From positions 310,014,258 to 310,078,257 of the forward strand of contig NC_073745.1 in the NCBI RefSeq assembly GCF_029784135.1: DNA of 64,000 nucleotides. The letters are read 5' to 3'. The notes beneath the pieces are model-generated. The model ran no database searches and was not told the DNA's origin. It worked only from the letters and a program-made list of their open reading frames with translations. Each line of letters opens with the position of its first letter. Positions within the stretch are counted from its first letter, which is position 1. This document shows positions 35,131 to 47,525 of this stretch, in pieces. Source of the stretch: Toxorhynchites rutilus septentrionalis. Taxonomy: Eukaryota > Arthropoda > Insecta > Diptera > Culicidae. Position numbers and translations under genes: made by a program.

Positions 35131-38100
35131 ATAAGCTAGAAAAACAGACGCTTGCCGATTATTACAATTATTACAAGCAACGACATAACAACTACCTCAA
35201 AGACGTGGCGAAGAAAAGGGATACATATCGCAACAAGTAGGTTGATGTTTTGAAGTCTGAACATATTCGAACAACAACAAACAAACGTTTATTAGTACTT
35301 TTATTTACCACGCAACAAACTTTAATTCTTCGCCGAACAGACATGATTCTTTCTCCCAACCGTGAGTTTGCCGTTTAATCATAGTCCAGTTACTGGAAGG
35401 CGTTCTGGAGAAAAGTTTTATAGTACACATTCTTCATCATAATGAGTGTGTTTAGAAAAAAATATGCTTCTTTATCCCGTCCTCCTCAGTGCTTCATCAT
35501 CTGTAGCCTTAAGCTACAGCAAACTTTTTCGATTGTAACGAGTTTCTTGACTACGAAACCAGAACAACCACAAACTAGCATAAGTAGAGCAACGCAACAG
35601 CAACATGTGTTATCTGGAAAACAAAAAAGATTTTGATATTCATCACAAAATATTCGGACATCCCTGACCTTATTTTCATTTAGATCACTAAACAAAAGAC
35701 TCATTGTCTCCTGGTGGCCAATTGCTTTGTGTGAATTATGTTTCCACGGGCATTTCTTATCGCGCCGGCTCATGTTAACAGTTATCTTACAATTTGCGCT
35801 TGTAACAACATCAATTCGGAAATTATTTGCTCTAGGCGTAATACAAGTATGTAATGGCAGACGGACCACAACTTACCGGACAAGGTATTATACCGATTGT
35901 CATGAAATGTGGGTGTTGAAAATTTATGTTTGTGTAATCACTGTTCACTGTTCTTTCAATAACGGTAGAAAGTTTTCGGGTTTTCAAAGTTATCTATAAG
36001 TTATAATTTGAGCAAACAAATTTAGTCGACAATAACGTATATCATCATTTTTCTTGTTTTGTTTGTAATGCCTATAGAAATAACTAGATAAAAAGCAATA
36101 CACATTTATGTTGCGTTTATAATTGGTAATTTTTTCTCACCTGTGATGAGTCAACATTCCGGTTGAGTTCCATTCCGCATTCTCAATATCAGAGGAAGTT
36201 TTCCCGTTGGAAATTGACATTTTGTCGTTTGATTTATTCCTCCGACTCGTATACTTTTGCCACGAACTCCCTGAACAGTCCAAGATAATTACCCCAACAC
36301 TCAGTTAACAGGTTCGACTCGCGACGACAAATGCAATTACAACTGCATTTCCCACATAGCACATCCACCCCTACACCTCACCATCCCATATGTACTGCAC
36401 TCAGCATACCCAATATTTTTGTACCGCCTCCCATTCGGAGCAACCCCGAAGATGAATCAACTCAGCTGTCCTCTTTTGCTCACAGGATGACCCTTACACT
36501 CAATCAGGACCACAGACAACGCGGCTGCAATTTGGGTCACAAAAACTTATTCGTTTTCTCGCTCGGTCTCACACTGCACCCTTCGTCGTCTCACTGCAAT
36601 CTCACTGAGGACGGTATAAAATTTCATTCATACTATTCAGCACATCGATTGTCGAACATTTCGGGGGGATCACACCGTCGTTCATATGCGTTCCTTCCAG
36701 AACCACAACCTCACGAATACATGCTGCAAACGGGTGCGAAGACGGTGCATGCTGGTTACGATGCACTCGTACGGACTCTCCAGTTGCGGGTTACGTATTA
36801 GGTTTCCATTTCCTGATACCTGCAGTCTTTACTCTACTCCAGTATCTGCGGCACACGTACACATCCACACAAATGCAATGGAATGCACCGAATGTGCTCC
36901 TTATGCTATAGTTTAGATACTCAGTACTGCGCCGATAAGCGATGCCAGAAGGGTGTTTCCGTATGAAGACTGAAAAAAGATGGAGAATAATGATTAGTTG
37001 TAACAGAACGATGTTTTGGGAAACATGAATTGAAAATTTTACTCTCAATTATCGATGATTTATGAATGTATTGCCTGAAAGTGTACTCAATCATGTTTTA
37101 CGACCAAGGTGTGGTTCCGGCTTTGAACTCGATATTTTTAATGAATAGTAACCGAAGTCAAGATGAATGTTGATATGAAAAAAATGTTTTTTGTTAATCA
37201 CAAGTCAAAAGTAATTCGTTCTATTAAAGTGGGCAAATCAGTCGATATTTATTGATGAATAGAAGAAAAAACAATGCAAATCATAACAACTGAGAAATGT
37301 TGCACAATTTATCAAAAAAATCCAAATATGTGTGTTACAGGAAACACCAAGTTGTATATAACCAAACTATCCGCCAACGGAAATATCAGAACAGTATAAG
37401 GTACGTAACGGTAAGTAACAATCTAATTTTGGGATTATGTATAGCAAGAAACCAACGTTGATTATGGAGGACTATCTCGAAAATTTTAGTGTGAACTTAT
37501 CCTTTTCCATACTACTCGACTACTATTTCATGTTCCGTACAACGCCAATCACAACTTGCTGAGGCAGTTTGAGTCTAATTTTCCCTAATCATATTTTAAT
37601 CCGAGCAACCATCCAATAAACTGTACGCTAAAAATGAGCGAATTGCGCACGTAACCCCTCTTACTGAGCTATGTTTGACCATTTATCTTAAATTTGCGCA
37701 TTTACTTGGAAAAACTTTCAACAGAAAACTATCAAACACCTTTGGTAATGCAAACATTATTGGAATGTACATATTTTGTACAAATTACCAACTGTCCCAC
37801 ATCCCTACCATGGGTAAGTATATTTTAATCGATAACATTTGTAAACTTACATGCTATCATACCTGAAGACTGGTGAGAAAAGCGCGCACTAATCATTTTT
37901 ATTGTTGCCATAATGAAATACGGAGACAAGAGTTTTGATATAATTCTGCATGATTATGTGCATATTAATCATGGTTCTGCTTGACTTGGCTTAACTTGGT
38001 TTTATTAGTACGGTAGAAAATGACTTTCGATCTACCAAAAAAAAAATTTCCAAATATTCATGGAATATGTATATTTTTCGTTCTTTTTTTCAATCATATA

Positions 38101-38256
38101 TTGAATGTACTTCCAAAATTTGCATTTCAACTTACAAACAAAAAACAGCAAAAGATTTTTTTTAGTGTGAAATGTCTCCTTTACAACGAGCCTATACCTG
38201 ATATTGTATGATCGTTATAACGCGAGATATTGATCACTAAAGCCAGCAATCGAGAA
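35131..38256. other. 3.1-kb unassigned DNA
   Basis: The longest frame (36331-36801, 156 codons) is rich in Pro, Ser, Thr and His with no recognised domain. No transposon termini found. Confidence 0.4.
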
Positions 38257-38285
38257 AATAATGGATAACTTTTTCCCCAACCTAA
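38200..38285 (-). mobile_element. isolated mariner-type terminus, inverted
   Basis: The minus strand from 38285 reads TTAGGTTGGGGAAAAAGTTA after TA (38286-38287), 26 of 28 bases like the end at 19595. The subterminal sequence differs from that at 19595. Confidence 0.5.
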
Positions 38286-38287
38286 TA

Positions 38288-38629
38288 TTTTTCAATCAAT
38301 TAACGGTTGTGAGCAGGGTTGGCTACTATAATTTTCATAAATCAGGAAGAATGAGAACAACAATAAGGATAGCTCATATTGGCTTGTCCGGAAAGTTCAT
38401 GTCGATTTCTGGGAAAACAATAGCATAATTCTCATAGCCAGACTTAGCGGGAAGGTGGTAAAGACGGACATCTTAAGTAAACGTTGTTGTTTTTTTCGTG
38501 AATTTAACGGGGAAGATGGACACTAACTGAAAAGTTTATGTACTAAATAAGTTTTGGAGGCCTTTAAATAGGCCTTAAAAATGATCGAACAAAAAGGCTA
38601 GAATAAAATCACCTAGAAAGGCCTAGAAA
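38288..38629. other. unassigned DNA
   Basis: Nothing recognisable. Confidence 0.5.
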
Positions 38630-39418
38630 GGTATGTAGGGGTTTTTGGAGTCTGGGAAGGTTCTTTTGATAGTTCGAGACCCCTCCCCCCTCTCTAAGGG
38701 GGGGCTGCCATAAAAATGTAACACAAATTTCTGCATAACTCGAAAACTAATCAAGCAAATCGAGCCATGCATGCGACGGCTTTAGGGGATATGAAACGTT
38801 TCTATGGTGAATAGACACTCCTCCCCTCTTTCTGAGGGAGGGGGACTGCCATACAAATGAAGCATACAATTCAACATAATTCAAGAACTAATTAAACAGA
38901 TGGAACCAAATTTGGCATATGGAGGTTTTAGGGAGCAATAAATGTGTTGATGGTGGTTTGACACTTCTTTCCCCTCTCTAAAGAGAGGGGAGGGCGCTGA
39001 ACAACTCGAGAACTAATCAAACAAATGGAATCAAACTTAGCATATAAACGCACTCCTAAATCGTCTTCTATCTATATAAATAAACTCGGGAAAGGAATTG
39101 TCCGATTTAGGGCTGTCTTCATTCTATCATATTTTCTGTATCAAACATTTATTCCATGTAACGGAGAAACATGTTATTTGCAAGTGGATGAAAAATCTTG
39201 CACGAAAATTGTGTCTGAAAAATAATCTGATATTATAATGTCGAGCTTTGGTAGAAGTACTGAAATTTTATAGTAAAAAATGATTTTAAAGGGTAGATTA
39301 GAAGATCAATCAATGAACAGTTCTGCGATTGGACCCATGAGCGTGCGTTTAGTAGGAAAACATGGATGTGATAACGAAAAATAAATTTTGGGCGGTACGA
39401 AGTTTACGGGTCAGATAG
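38630..39418 (+). mobile_element. Helitron-like element, copy D (composite)
   Basis: Starts GTATGTAGGGGTTTTTGGAG, as about 85 bp into copy C, with two to three tandem units. At 39069 a new 5'-end-like sequence TCTATCTATATAAATAAACT is followed after 40 bp by the long tail of copy A (TCTGTATCAAACATTTATTC), ending TCAGATAG at 39418. It thus looks like two family members joined, or one inserted into another. Confidence 0.5.
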
Positions 39419-41502
39419 TGTAATATAAAAATGTGATTTCTCGATCATACATAGGTGTCCGTCTTTCCCGACTTTCTCCTACATTTACTCAATATTATTC
39501 TACATTCTTATTATTTTGTTCTACAATCTTTCGTCATCCTTCACGCCAAATCTATCCTCCCAGAACAGTTTGGTTTCGAAAAACTGTTAAAGGTATTTTC
39601 TATGCTGGCCATAAAGTTGAGGTTTTTTTTCCGTTGAGAAAATATTGCATTGATCTTTTGATCGTTTATATTTATTCCAAAATTCTTCAGCATCACCACA
39701 GAGAAAACAATATTCAGAATTTCTTTGAATTCATCTCCATACTTTGGAATATTAGAATCTTTACTATTGATTGTTTGAACCTGACGAGTAAATGTTATAT
39801 AAAATCTTATTATATCGACTTTGAATTTAAAAAGTTAGTTTTGAGTAATATTGCACTCTGAAACGTATTCATTCATCAATAACTCTTTGCGTACATACAC
39901 ATAATACAAGGTGAATCTAGTTTTGTTATTAGTTCTTAAATTTGTCAGATATTCTGGTTTCACGAAAATGTCTAGCACTGTTTTGAAAAGTCTCAAAACA
40001 TTTGTGCGTAATGAAAATAATTCAAAATTTTCATTACGGCAAAGTTTATTTACTCGATTCGTAATGGTCATACATGTTGGAAAAAGCGAAAGCCTTGTAT
40101 CAGTAGATGTAAACATTATAACAGCCATTTCATGCCAAACCGATTTGGTGGTTCTCAGATTTTCGTTAATAGTGGTAGTTTTGTTTCTTATTGCAAAATA
40201 GTAGACCCGTATTTTTTATTTTTTTTCATTAGAGTGACCATTTCTTTTTAGGGTGGTCGGAAAATCATTTTTTCCCTTTTTTTCAAAAATTCATAACTTT
40301 TAAACCGCTGAACCGATTTAGATGATCGACATATCAATACTGAACTGCTTTTATTTATTTACTTAACTGGGTTTATTTTTTTAAATTATTATTGATTGTA
40401 GTCGTTTTTTATTGTTGTCATGGCTTTGGACTGGAGTGCGCTATATATTTTTTTATCATTTTCTTCAAGATTGGCTAGAGTCCAATCGGAGAAGTTTCGA
40501 CGCTTCATATGATGGCTTTAGTTCTTGAGTCAATTTGATCTTGTATGGAAAGATCTTTTCGCAAAATACGCGACGATGAGGTTTGGGAGATGCCCAACTC
40601 TTAAAAAAAGCCATGCAATTGACTGATTTGGGTCATTTCGGATGAATTCACTTGCGGATGCGATATTTTCGTTGCTTCGCACGAGGCGGCTTCGCGTTGA
40701 CACGGGAACATCCAACTGCGAAAATGTAACTCAAATTTGATTACTAAACTATGCACAGCATTACGGCCGAAAATTGGAGTAAGCGCTCTCAAAGTTGCCA
40801 CCAATTTTCGGAGTTTCGGTAGTAATTTTAAATCATTATTAAGCGTTGCTCGGTTATGTACTTCACCATGATGAGAATGTTATTTTGACTTACGTTTATC
40901 GTTTAACCCTTATACTCAGTCACGGCAGTACATACACAGAAAGAATCGGAGGTTGTGACGGCCAATGGCCATTTTAACCATGACTCAATCCAATTAGCTC
41001 ACTAACATAGTAGGTGTTAGTGAGCTAAATTATAATGCCAAATTATAATGCTTTGTTTTTTATTTTAAAGAAGCTTCAAACATAGCAGTTCATTCACCTC
41101 AAAAATTATAATACTAAGATTGGATTAGCGGTAAGCCGATTTTTGACGTAGAACTACGTCTAACCGTTCAATATAGGGACCCATTTCAATAATCTCTCTC
41201 TTCAATTAATGAATGGATTTTGTTTCCAAATACACACATTAATAGGAAATATCCTCAGCAATTGTTTATATGCTATACATTACGGGTTTTCAGCTCATAT
41301 AAAGTTCAAATTGATGAAAAATTGGAAGAAAGAAATCCCTACTTTCCCATACATTTTGTCTGCGCTCCCGCAGCGAACTGCTATTCAAGCAACCACGGGT
41401 ACGGGCGAAACGTATGGACAAGAGGAAGGTGGATGACGAGAAATAGATTATAAATAAATATAGGCGGTCGCTACAACGTTAACTACGTTAACGTTAACTG
41501 GC
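39419..41502. other. unassigned DNA
   Basis: A TTTTTGACGTAGAACTACGT motif at about 41143 recurs inverted near 59458. GTTAAC-rich short repeats lie at 41475-41499. No coding recognised. Confidence 0.4.
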
Positions 41503-41528
41503 TATATAAAAGGAGCGATGGTTGTACT
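41503..41528 (+). promoter_or_regulatory. TATA-like motif at the LINE target site
   Basis: CTATATAAAAGGAG lies 26 bp before the TTGGCCACAT target of the Jockey insertion. A similar arrangement (TATAGAAG, then CTTGGCTTCATTC) occurs at 51612-51645, and GCTTGGCCACATTCTAT occurs at 51433. Promoter function is an inference only. Confidence 0.3.
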
Positions 41529-41577
41529 TGGCCACATCAAAAAATCATGAGTTTTACACTCACGATACCCCGTCTGA

Positions 41578-41848
41578 AAAACCATTTGAGGTGGTGTGAG
41601 AGGTCTTCCTGCTATTGAGTTGGAGGATATTAAAAAGGATCTGGAACAATCACACAATATTCATCCGTTGGCATATATCGGATGACTCGGCATAAAACAC
41701 CAGACAATGGGTATTCCAATGTCTTATATCTGATCCATATCAAGGAAGGTGCCAACATAACTCGCCTGAGGGAAATCAGTACTATCTTTAACATCTCGGT
41801 ACAATGGGACCGATACAAACCTCAACATCGGGATGTAACGCAATGTTC
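41578..41848 (+). pseudogene. LINE ORF1, 5' part (pre-C2HC domain)
   Basis: Reading with one early frameshift gives PFEVV, RGLPAIELEDIKKDLEQSHN, then MTRHKTPDNGYSNVLYLIHI, ITRLREISTIFNISVQWDRY and HRDVTQC. This matches the pre-C2HC domain that precedes the zinc knuckles in the nucleic-acid-binding ORF1 protein of Jockey elements. At VTQC the LOA element interrupts; the remaining knuckles resume at 45978, in a frame that joins correctly when the insertion and one copy of the 9-bp duplication are removed. Confidence 0.8.
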
Positions 41849-42655
41849 AAAGTTGGAGTTACTACTTACTCAAAGTTACTCCCGGAGGACTATCCCAACA
41901 CCGATCTTACTTCGGCTCAGTTAGATTCCATCCAGAATGCTCTACTCACTGCAATAGAGCAACAAAGAAACGAGCCGGTTAAGCCCAAATTTTTCAATTG
42001 CTCGTATAAGTCAGGTTATCTAATCCTTTCGTGCAAAGATCATCAAACTTCGGAATGGTTGAAGAAAGTGGTTCCCGGGATAATCCTAGACGACAACATC
42101 AAACTAGTTGCTCTAGACGCCAAAAATATTCCGCGTCCAGAAATTCTCCATGCCTTTTTCCCACAAAGCGCAACATTCAGCGACAAGAGACTCAAAAGCC
42201 TCATTGAGAGTCAAAATGAAAATCTCTCCACCGACAAATGGCGAATACTAAAGAGATCCAATCCCAACGAAATTCACGCGGACTGGACGCTAACAGTCGA
42301 TGAAGCTTCGATGCGTCAACTAACTAGCACAAACTTCAACATAAACTTCCGATTTGGCGGAACTAAACTGAGGAAAACAAATCCAAAGCAGCGCCAAGCC
42401 ATAATCCATAAAAGCTCCGGTGTATTCAAAGGAGATCTGGGGCCAAAAAACGGGGAACCTAAAAATTCCAAAAACCCAGGAAACCTGAAGTTTTCAGAGA
42501 CTAGTGACTCCAAAATAGTGGAACCACAAAATGCTCAAGAAGTCGTCAGAAGGGTTTCTGGCAAACCAAAGCGCCCTCGTGAAGCTTCTCCGAAAAACAA
42601 GAAGCTTGGCATCCTGAGTATTCCCGGCCCAAGCGGTACAAACTCAACGGTTATC
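41849..42655 (+). pseudogene. LOA-like ORF1 remnant
   Basis: The frame begins within ORF1 (FKVGVTTYSKLLPEDYPNTD) and includes an alpha-beta domain with WRILKRSNPNEIHADWTLTV and FNINFRFGGTKLR, a pattern resembling the DUF4780-type domain near the C-terminus of ORF1 proteins in several mosquito LINEs. A basic Pro/Lys/Asn-rich tail follows (SGKPKRPREASPKNKK). Around 42640-42660 the frame passes without a stop into endonuclease sequence. The probable role of the intact protein is RNA binding and assembly of the retrotransposition particle. The first residues of the family protein are missing because the element is 5'-truncated. Confidence 0.75.
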
Positions 42656-45600
42656 GCAAACTACCGAGGTGAGTGTCTTTTAGAATTTCTCTCGTCAAAC
42701 AACATAGATATTGCTAACAAAGGGAATGAACCAACCTTCATTAACGCTATCAGACAAGAAGTCTTAGATCTAACGCTATGCAGCCCGGCTATTCAAGAAA
42801 ATATGCCGGGAAACTGGCACGTTTCCGATGAGGCGTCTTTGTCTGATCATAGACACATTATTTTTGAATGGAATGGTGGCATGCAAGTTCATAGAGAATA
42901 CCGAGATCCCAAAAAAACCAATTGGGATCGGTATGCACTTGAACTCGAGTCTAAAACTCTAAACTCGAAAATAAGGTCGATTCAGCAGCTTGAATCAGCT
43001 ACAAAAGAATTAAATGAAACGATAGTCTCTGCCTACAACAGTAATTGCCCACTGAGAAAAGTTTCTTCGACAAGAAACGTTCCTTGGTGGAATAAAAGGC
43101 TCGAACGGCTTCGCAAAACGGTGCGTAAACTGTTCAACAGAGCAAAAATTACCTCGGACTGGTCTCAATATAAGAGAGCCCTAACAGAGTACAGTAGAGA
43201 ACTGAGACGATCTAAACGAAAATCCTGGATATATAACTGCGAAAGCATTGAAAATACCCCAATCGTTGCTAGACTCAACAAGACTTTGGCAAAAGACCAC
43301 TCGAACGGGCTTGGATCGCTTAAAAAGAATGACGGTTCGTTCACAACAACCCCCTCAGAAGTACTAGACTTACTGATGAAGACTCACTTTCCGGGATCTA
43401 CATCTGTCCACTCGGATACAAATCCTGGCTATAATGGCGACACAATATGCTTTCGAAGGCGTCTCATAGGACCCGAAAGTGCAAAGGATGTCGCTAACAT
43501 AGTTGCTGGGTTAGTCTTCACGAGGGCCAGAGTAGTAAACGCGGTGAGATCCTTTCTACCTTACAAATCTGCAGGTGCAGATGGGATTTTTCCAGCCCTG
43601 ATTCAAAATGGAGAATCAAAACTAATTCCGTCTCTAATCGAGATCTTTAAGGCAAGTCTGATACTAGAGCACATTCCTTCGATATAGATACTTGTGAAAG
43701 TAGTTTTCATCCCAAAAGCGGGAAAACGCGACAAATCACTTCCAAAGGCTTTCAGACCAATTAGTTTATCATCAATACTGTTGAAAACTATGGAAAAAGT
43801 GTTATATGAATACATAAAGTCTGTATTCATGTCCAAACACCCACTATCCAAATACCAGTTTGCCTACCAATCAGGCAAATCCACAATAACAGCACAACAC
43901 ATGCTTGTGACAAAAATTGAAAAATCTCTCTTGTCAAAAGAAACCGCATTATGTGCGTTTCTTGACATCGAAGGTGCTTTTGATAATGCTTCTTATCTAT
44001 CAATGGCACAGGCAATGAGAAGAAGACACTTCGATAACTGTATAGTCGAATGGATCCATGGCATGCTCACACACAGAAAAATCACCTCGGAGCTGGGCGG
44101 GTCGTCTAATTATGTGATTGCAACAAAGGGTTGCCCACAAGGAGGCGTTCTATCACCTCTCCTTTGGTCACTAGTAGTTGACGACCTTCTGACAAGTTTA
44201 GAGGCAAAAGGTTTTGAAATTGTGGGCTTCGCCGATGATCTAGTCATAATGATACGAGGCAAGTTCGACGACGTGATATCGAGCAGAATGCAGATGGCCT
44301 TAAACCTTACACAAACTTGGTGTACCACAGAAGGTCTGAGCATAAATCCCTCAAAAACAACAATTGTTCCATTCACCAAAAAGAAAAAAACAGCATCTGC
44401 AGTCTTTATATCTTGGGGGAGTAGAAATAAAATGCAGCGCTTCAGTGAAATATCTAGATGTTATCCTAGATGCTAAACTCAACTGGAATGCGCACTTAGA
44501 TGCAATAATCAGTAAGGCCAATACAGCCCAATGGGCATGTTCTAAAATGATAGGAAGAACATGGGGTCTTAAACCAAAAATGGTAATGTGGGTCTACACT
44601 GCCATTGTGCGGCCTAGAATAACCTATGCCTCATTAGTCTGGTGGCCAAAGACCAAGGAGACTGTAGCTACAAAAAAGCTAAACAAACTCCAACGACTAG
44701 CATGCATTGCAATTACTGGAGCAATGCGAAGCACACCCTCGAAGGCACTGGAGGCTATCCTTCACTTGCTACCTCTGAACCAACATGTTCAGCTAGAGGC
44801 TAAGAAAAGCGCTCTAAAGCTTAAACAATGGAAAAAAATACTAGACGGAGACAAAATTGGTCACTTGAGCATCCTGAATCTCTTACCCGTAGGACCATCC
44901 TCAGAGATGAACAGTGATTGGATGGAACCTAGGACTAACTACGACATTCCATACAGTGTAATCGAACCTTCTCGTTCAATATGGGATGAAGGCGGTCCCA
45001 GTGTTCGTAATGGTTCAATCATGTTCTACACTGATGGGTCAAAAATGGGAATTAGAACAGGTGCTGGAGTGTATGGTCCCAGAACAAAAATCTCTGTAGC
45101 TATGGGAAACTGGCCAACAGTTTTTCAAGCAGAAATAGCTGCGATAATAGAATGCTCAAATGTCTGCCTTAAAAGAAAATATAGACATGCTAACATCTGC
45201 ATATTCTCAGACAGTCAAGCGGCACTTAAAGCTCTAAATGCTTTTAAATGCTCCTCAAAAATTGTCTGGGAATGCATTCTCCTCTTACGGCAACTAAGTC
45301 GGATAAGTTCGGTACAACTGTACTGGATTCCTGGCCATTGTGGAATAGAGGGAACAAGCGAGCAGATGAACTTGCCAGGAACGGCTCAGGCTCACCTTTC
45401 ACTGGTCCAGAACCATTCTGTGGAATATCTGACTGTGTGTTGAAAGGTGAGCTGAAGAACTGGGAAGACCGGGAAGTGTTAGCCAACTGGTTGGCGGTAC
45501 AACTTAACCAGTCAAAAAAATTTATCACGCCGAGTATTAAAATTACTCAACAATTGCTGAGTCTTAGTAAGAAAGACTTAGGCACAATCACAGGCCTTAT

Positions 45601-45889
45601 AACAGGACACTGTCCGAGTAAATACCATCTCAAAAACATAGGTTTAGTGCAAGATGATATTTGTCGTGTTTGTAATACCGAAAGCGAAACCTCGGAACAT
45701 TTGCTCTGTAATTGTGGAGCTCTTACTAGACGCAGACTTCAATACCTTGATAAGGCTATTCTGGAGCCCAAGGAAATTTGGTCTGCGTCGCCTATCAGGA
45801 TTATAAAATTTATCAAACAGAGTATTCCTGATTGGCACCTATCTCGCTATAGCTTTCAGTCTACTTCTTCATCAATAAGCAGTAGGTAA
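42656..45889 (+). pseudogene. LOA-like ORF2: endonuclease end, RT and RNase H
   Basis: Begins at the C-terminal third of the AP-type endonuclease (RGECLLEFLSSNNIDI, PTFINAIRQEVLDLTLCS, SDHRHIIFEW). RT motifs follow: YKSAGADGIFPALIQ, KAFRPISLSSILLKTMEKVL, AFLDIEGAFDNAS, GCPQGGVLSPLLWSLVVDDL and FADDLVIM (Asp pair near 44234). RNase H retains FYTDGSKMG (near 45031), QAEIAAIIE, IFSDSQAAL and WIPGHCGIEGNKRADELA. The C-terminus has a CRVCNTESETSEHLLCNC zinc-binding motif. Lesions: an in-frame TAG at 43685, a frameshift in the A-rich run near 44385-44392, and one lost A near 45352 (EGNKRAD). These are few for about 1,070 codons, so the insertion is not very old. The intact protein would nick DNA, prime reverse transcription and degrade RNA-DNA hybrids. 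Confidence 0.92.
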
Positions 45890-45977
45890 ACTTGAAGCGG
45901 AGTACAAAAAAATGGGATATACCACAATAGTTCAGAATAATGGACGCAGTGGTTCACATCCAACAGGGGAAAAAAAA

Positions 45978-46560
45978 GCAATGTTCGAATTGCCTTGGTT
46001 TCGGACACGGAACAAGAAACTGTCACATGAAAACTCGTTGTGGCAAGTGTGCTGCTAACCATCTAACAAGCACTTGCAGCCTTCCAGAGGAAGAACCTCG
46101 CAAGTGCGTTAACTGTGACGAAAGTCACCAAGCCACCAGCCGTAGCTGTACCAAACGTGCGGTTTTTAAACGCATCCGAAAGCAAGCTACTGATAAAACG
46201 CAGAATAGGAAGAAGGTTCCAGAACTTACTGATAAAGAGTTCCCTCCAATGATTTCTCGTACGATTCCTGTTCTTCCTTCTCTTCCACTTCCTACAGGTC
46301 GCCGCCAAACGGCCTCTTCTAGCGAAAAGCCAAAAAAGGAGCAACCGAGCTATAATAAGGTTGCAGCTATTGGCTTACCACCTACGCCAACACCATCACC
46401 TCATTCTTCTACTGAGGATCTCTATAGCATGCAAGAACTTGCAACCCTGCTTCTTGAACTAGATCGACAGACTAGAAGTTGTCGCAACCAACAGGAACAA
46501 GTACAAGTCATGCTACATTTTTATTATAACCATGGATCGGTCATCTCTAAGGCTAATTAA
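45978..46560 (+). pseudogene. LINE ORF1, 3' part (zinc knuckles)
   Basis: Continuation of the Jockey-like ORF1 after the LOA insertion. Knuckles are CSNCLGFGHGTRNC, CGKCAANHLTSTC and CVNCDESHQATSRSC, of the CCHC type that binds nucleic acid. A Lys/Pro/Ser-rich linker (KFPELTDKEFPPM-like at 46225) and a short helical C-terminus (LYSMQELATLLLELDRQTRS) follow, with TAA at 46558-46560. This stretch has no internal stop. The ORF2 start at 46532 overlaps it by 29 bp in another frame, as is common in Jockey elements. The apparent ATG at 45940 lies in the LOA 3' region and is fortuitous. Confidence 0.88.
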
Positions 46561-47514
46561 TTGGAATGCCTGCTCTCTTAAGAGCAAGATCATCGAGTTC
46601 ACTGACTTCCTGATGATAAACAGCATCGACGTTGCTATCGTTACTGAGACGCTTAAACCGAATGTTAATATTCGAGTCCCGAATTAGCGTCTATTGAGAA
46701 TGGATCGTGCTGGTTCCGGTGGAGGAGGTGTTGCCTTAGCCATCAGAAATAACATCAGGTATCGACTTTTGCCGTGCCTGAAACTCAACATCATCGAAAC
46801 TATTGGGGCGGAAATCACAACATCGATTGGGCCTATTATCGTGATTGCGGTCTACTATCCCAAACAGACGTCAATCAGGAATGGCTCGGCGTTGCTTCTT
46901 AAAAACGATATCTTCAAGCTAACACGAAGGCAGTCGAAATACGTCATCGGCGGAGACATTAATGCTCGACATCAGTCCTGGGGAAACCAAAGGAGGAATC
47001 AAAATGGAGTGACTCTAAATGATGATCTACAGTGTGGGCACTACAGGATTCTTAGGCCAGCGACCCCCACTCGCATTTCTCGTTCTGGAGTACATTCCAT
47101 AATTGATTTCTTCATTACCAACATGGATCGTCACATCGGTGATCCTATTGCCCTTAACGAGTTGAGTTCGGATCACTTCCCAGTGATGGTTGAATTGGGA
47201 GTGAATGTCGTAGTCAGGAGGCCACAATGTAGACGGGACTATCATCGTGCGAATTGGGTGGAGTTCCAGCAGCTTATTGACAACAACATTGATCTCGATC
47301 AGCCTCTTGAATCTCCCGAAGATATCGAAGCAACAGTCAGCACTATTCAAACTGCAGTTATTCAGGCTCGCCAAAACCACATCCCAGAAACGATTCAGGT
47401 GAGTGACTCTGTTCAAATTGATTCCATTACTAAATATTTGATTAGACTTCGGAACCTCTATCGAAGGCAGTACCAACGTACTGGTATTCGAGAGAGGAAA
47501 CGACAGTATAATCA
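46532..47514 (+). pseudogene. Jockey ORF2: endonuclease domain
   Basis: The ATG at 46532 begins MDRSSLRLINWNACSLKSKI, whose NWNACSL is the N-terminal endonuclease motif. Further motifs are IVTETLKPN, SGGGGVALAIR, IIVIAVYYP, YVIGGDINARHQSWG and SSDHFPVMVEL, all from the AP-endonuclease-type fold that nicks the genomic target. A single in-frame TAG near 46685 (where Tyr is expected after VPN) breaks it. The frame then runs to RKRQYNQLTK at about 47525, where the SINE enters. Confidence 0.9.
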
Positions 47515-47525
47515 GTTAACCAAGG

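Larger units (their letters stand above)
41849..45977 (+). mobile_element. LOA-like LINE, internally deleted
   Basis: 4,129 bp flanked by GCAATGTTC (41840-41848, 45978-45986), ending in an A8 run. It is 5'-truncated inside ORF1 and lacks the end of ORF1 and most of the endonuclease. RT, RNase H and a C-terminal zinc-binding motif remain, which places it in the LOA/I group. It sits in the same orientation as the Jockey host element. Confidence 0.88.

Noticed and set aside
36331..36801. 156-codon frame, long enough to suggest a gene
   Set aside because: Pro/His/Ser/Thr-rich, with no domain, and overlapped by other frames of similar quality; no splice or promoter signal distinguishes it.
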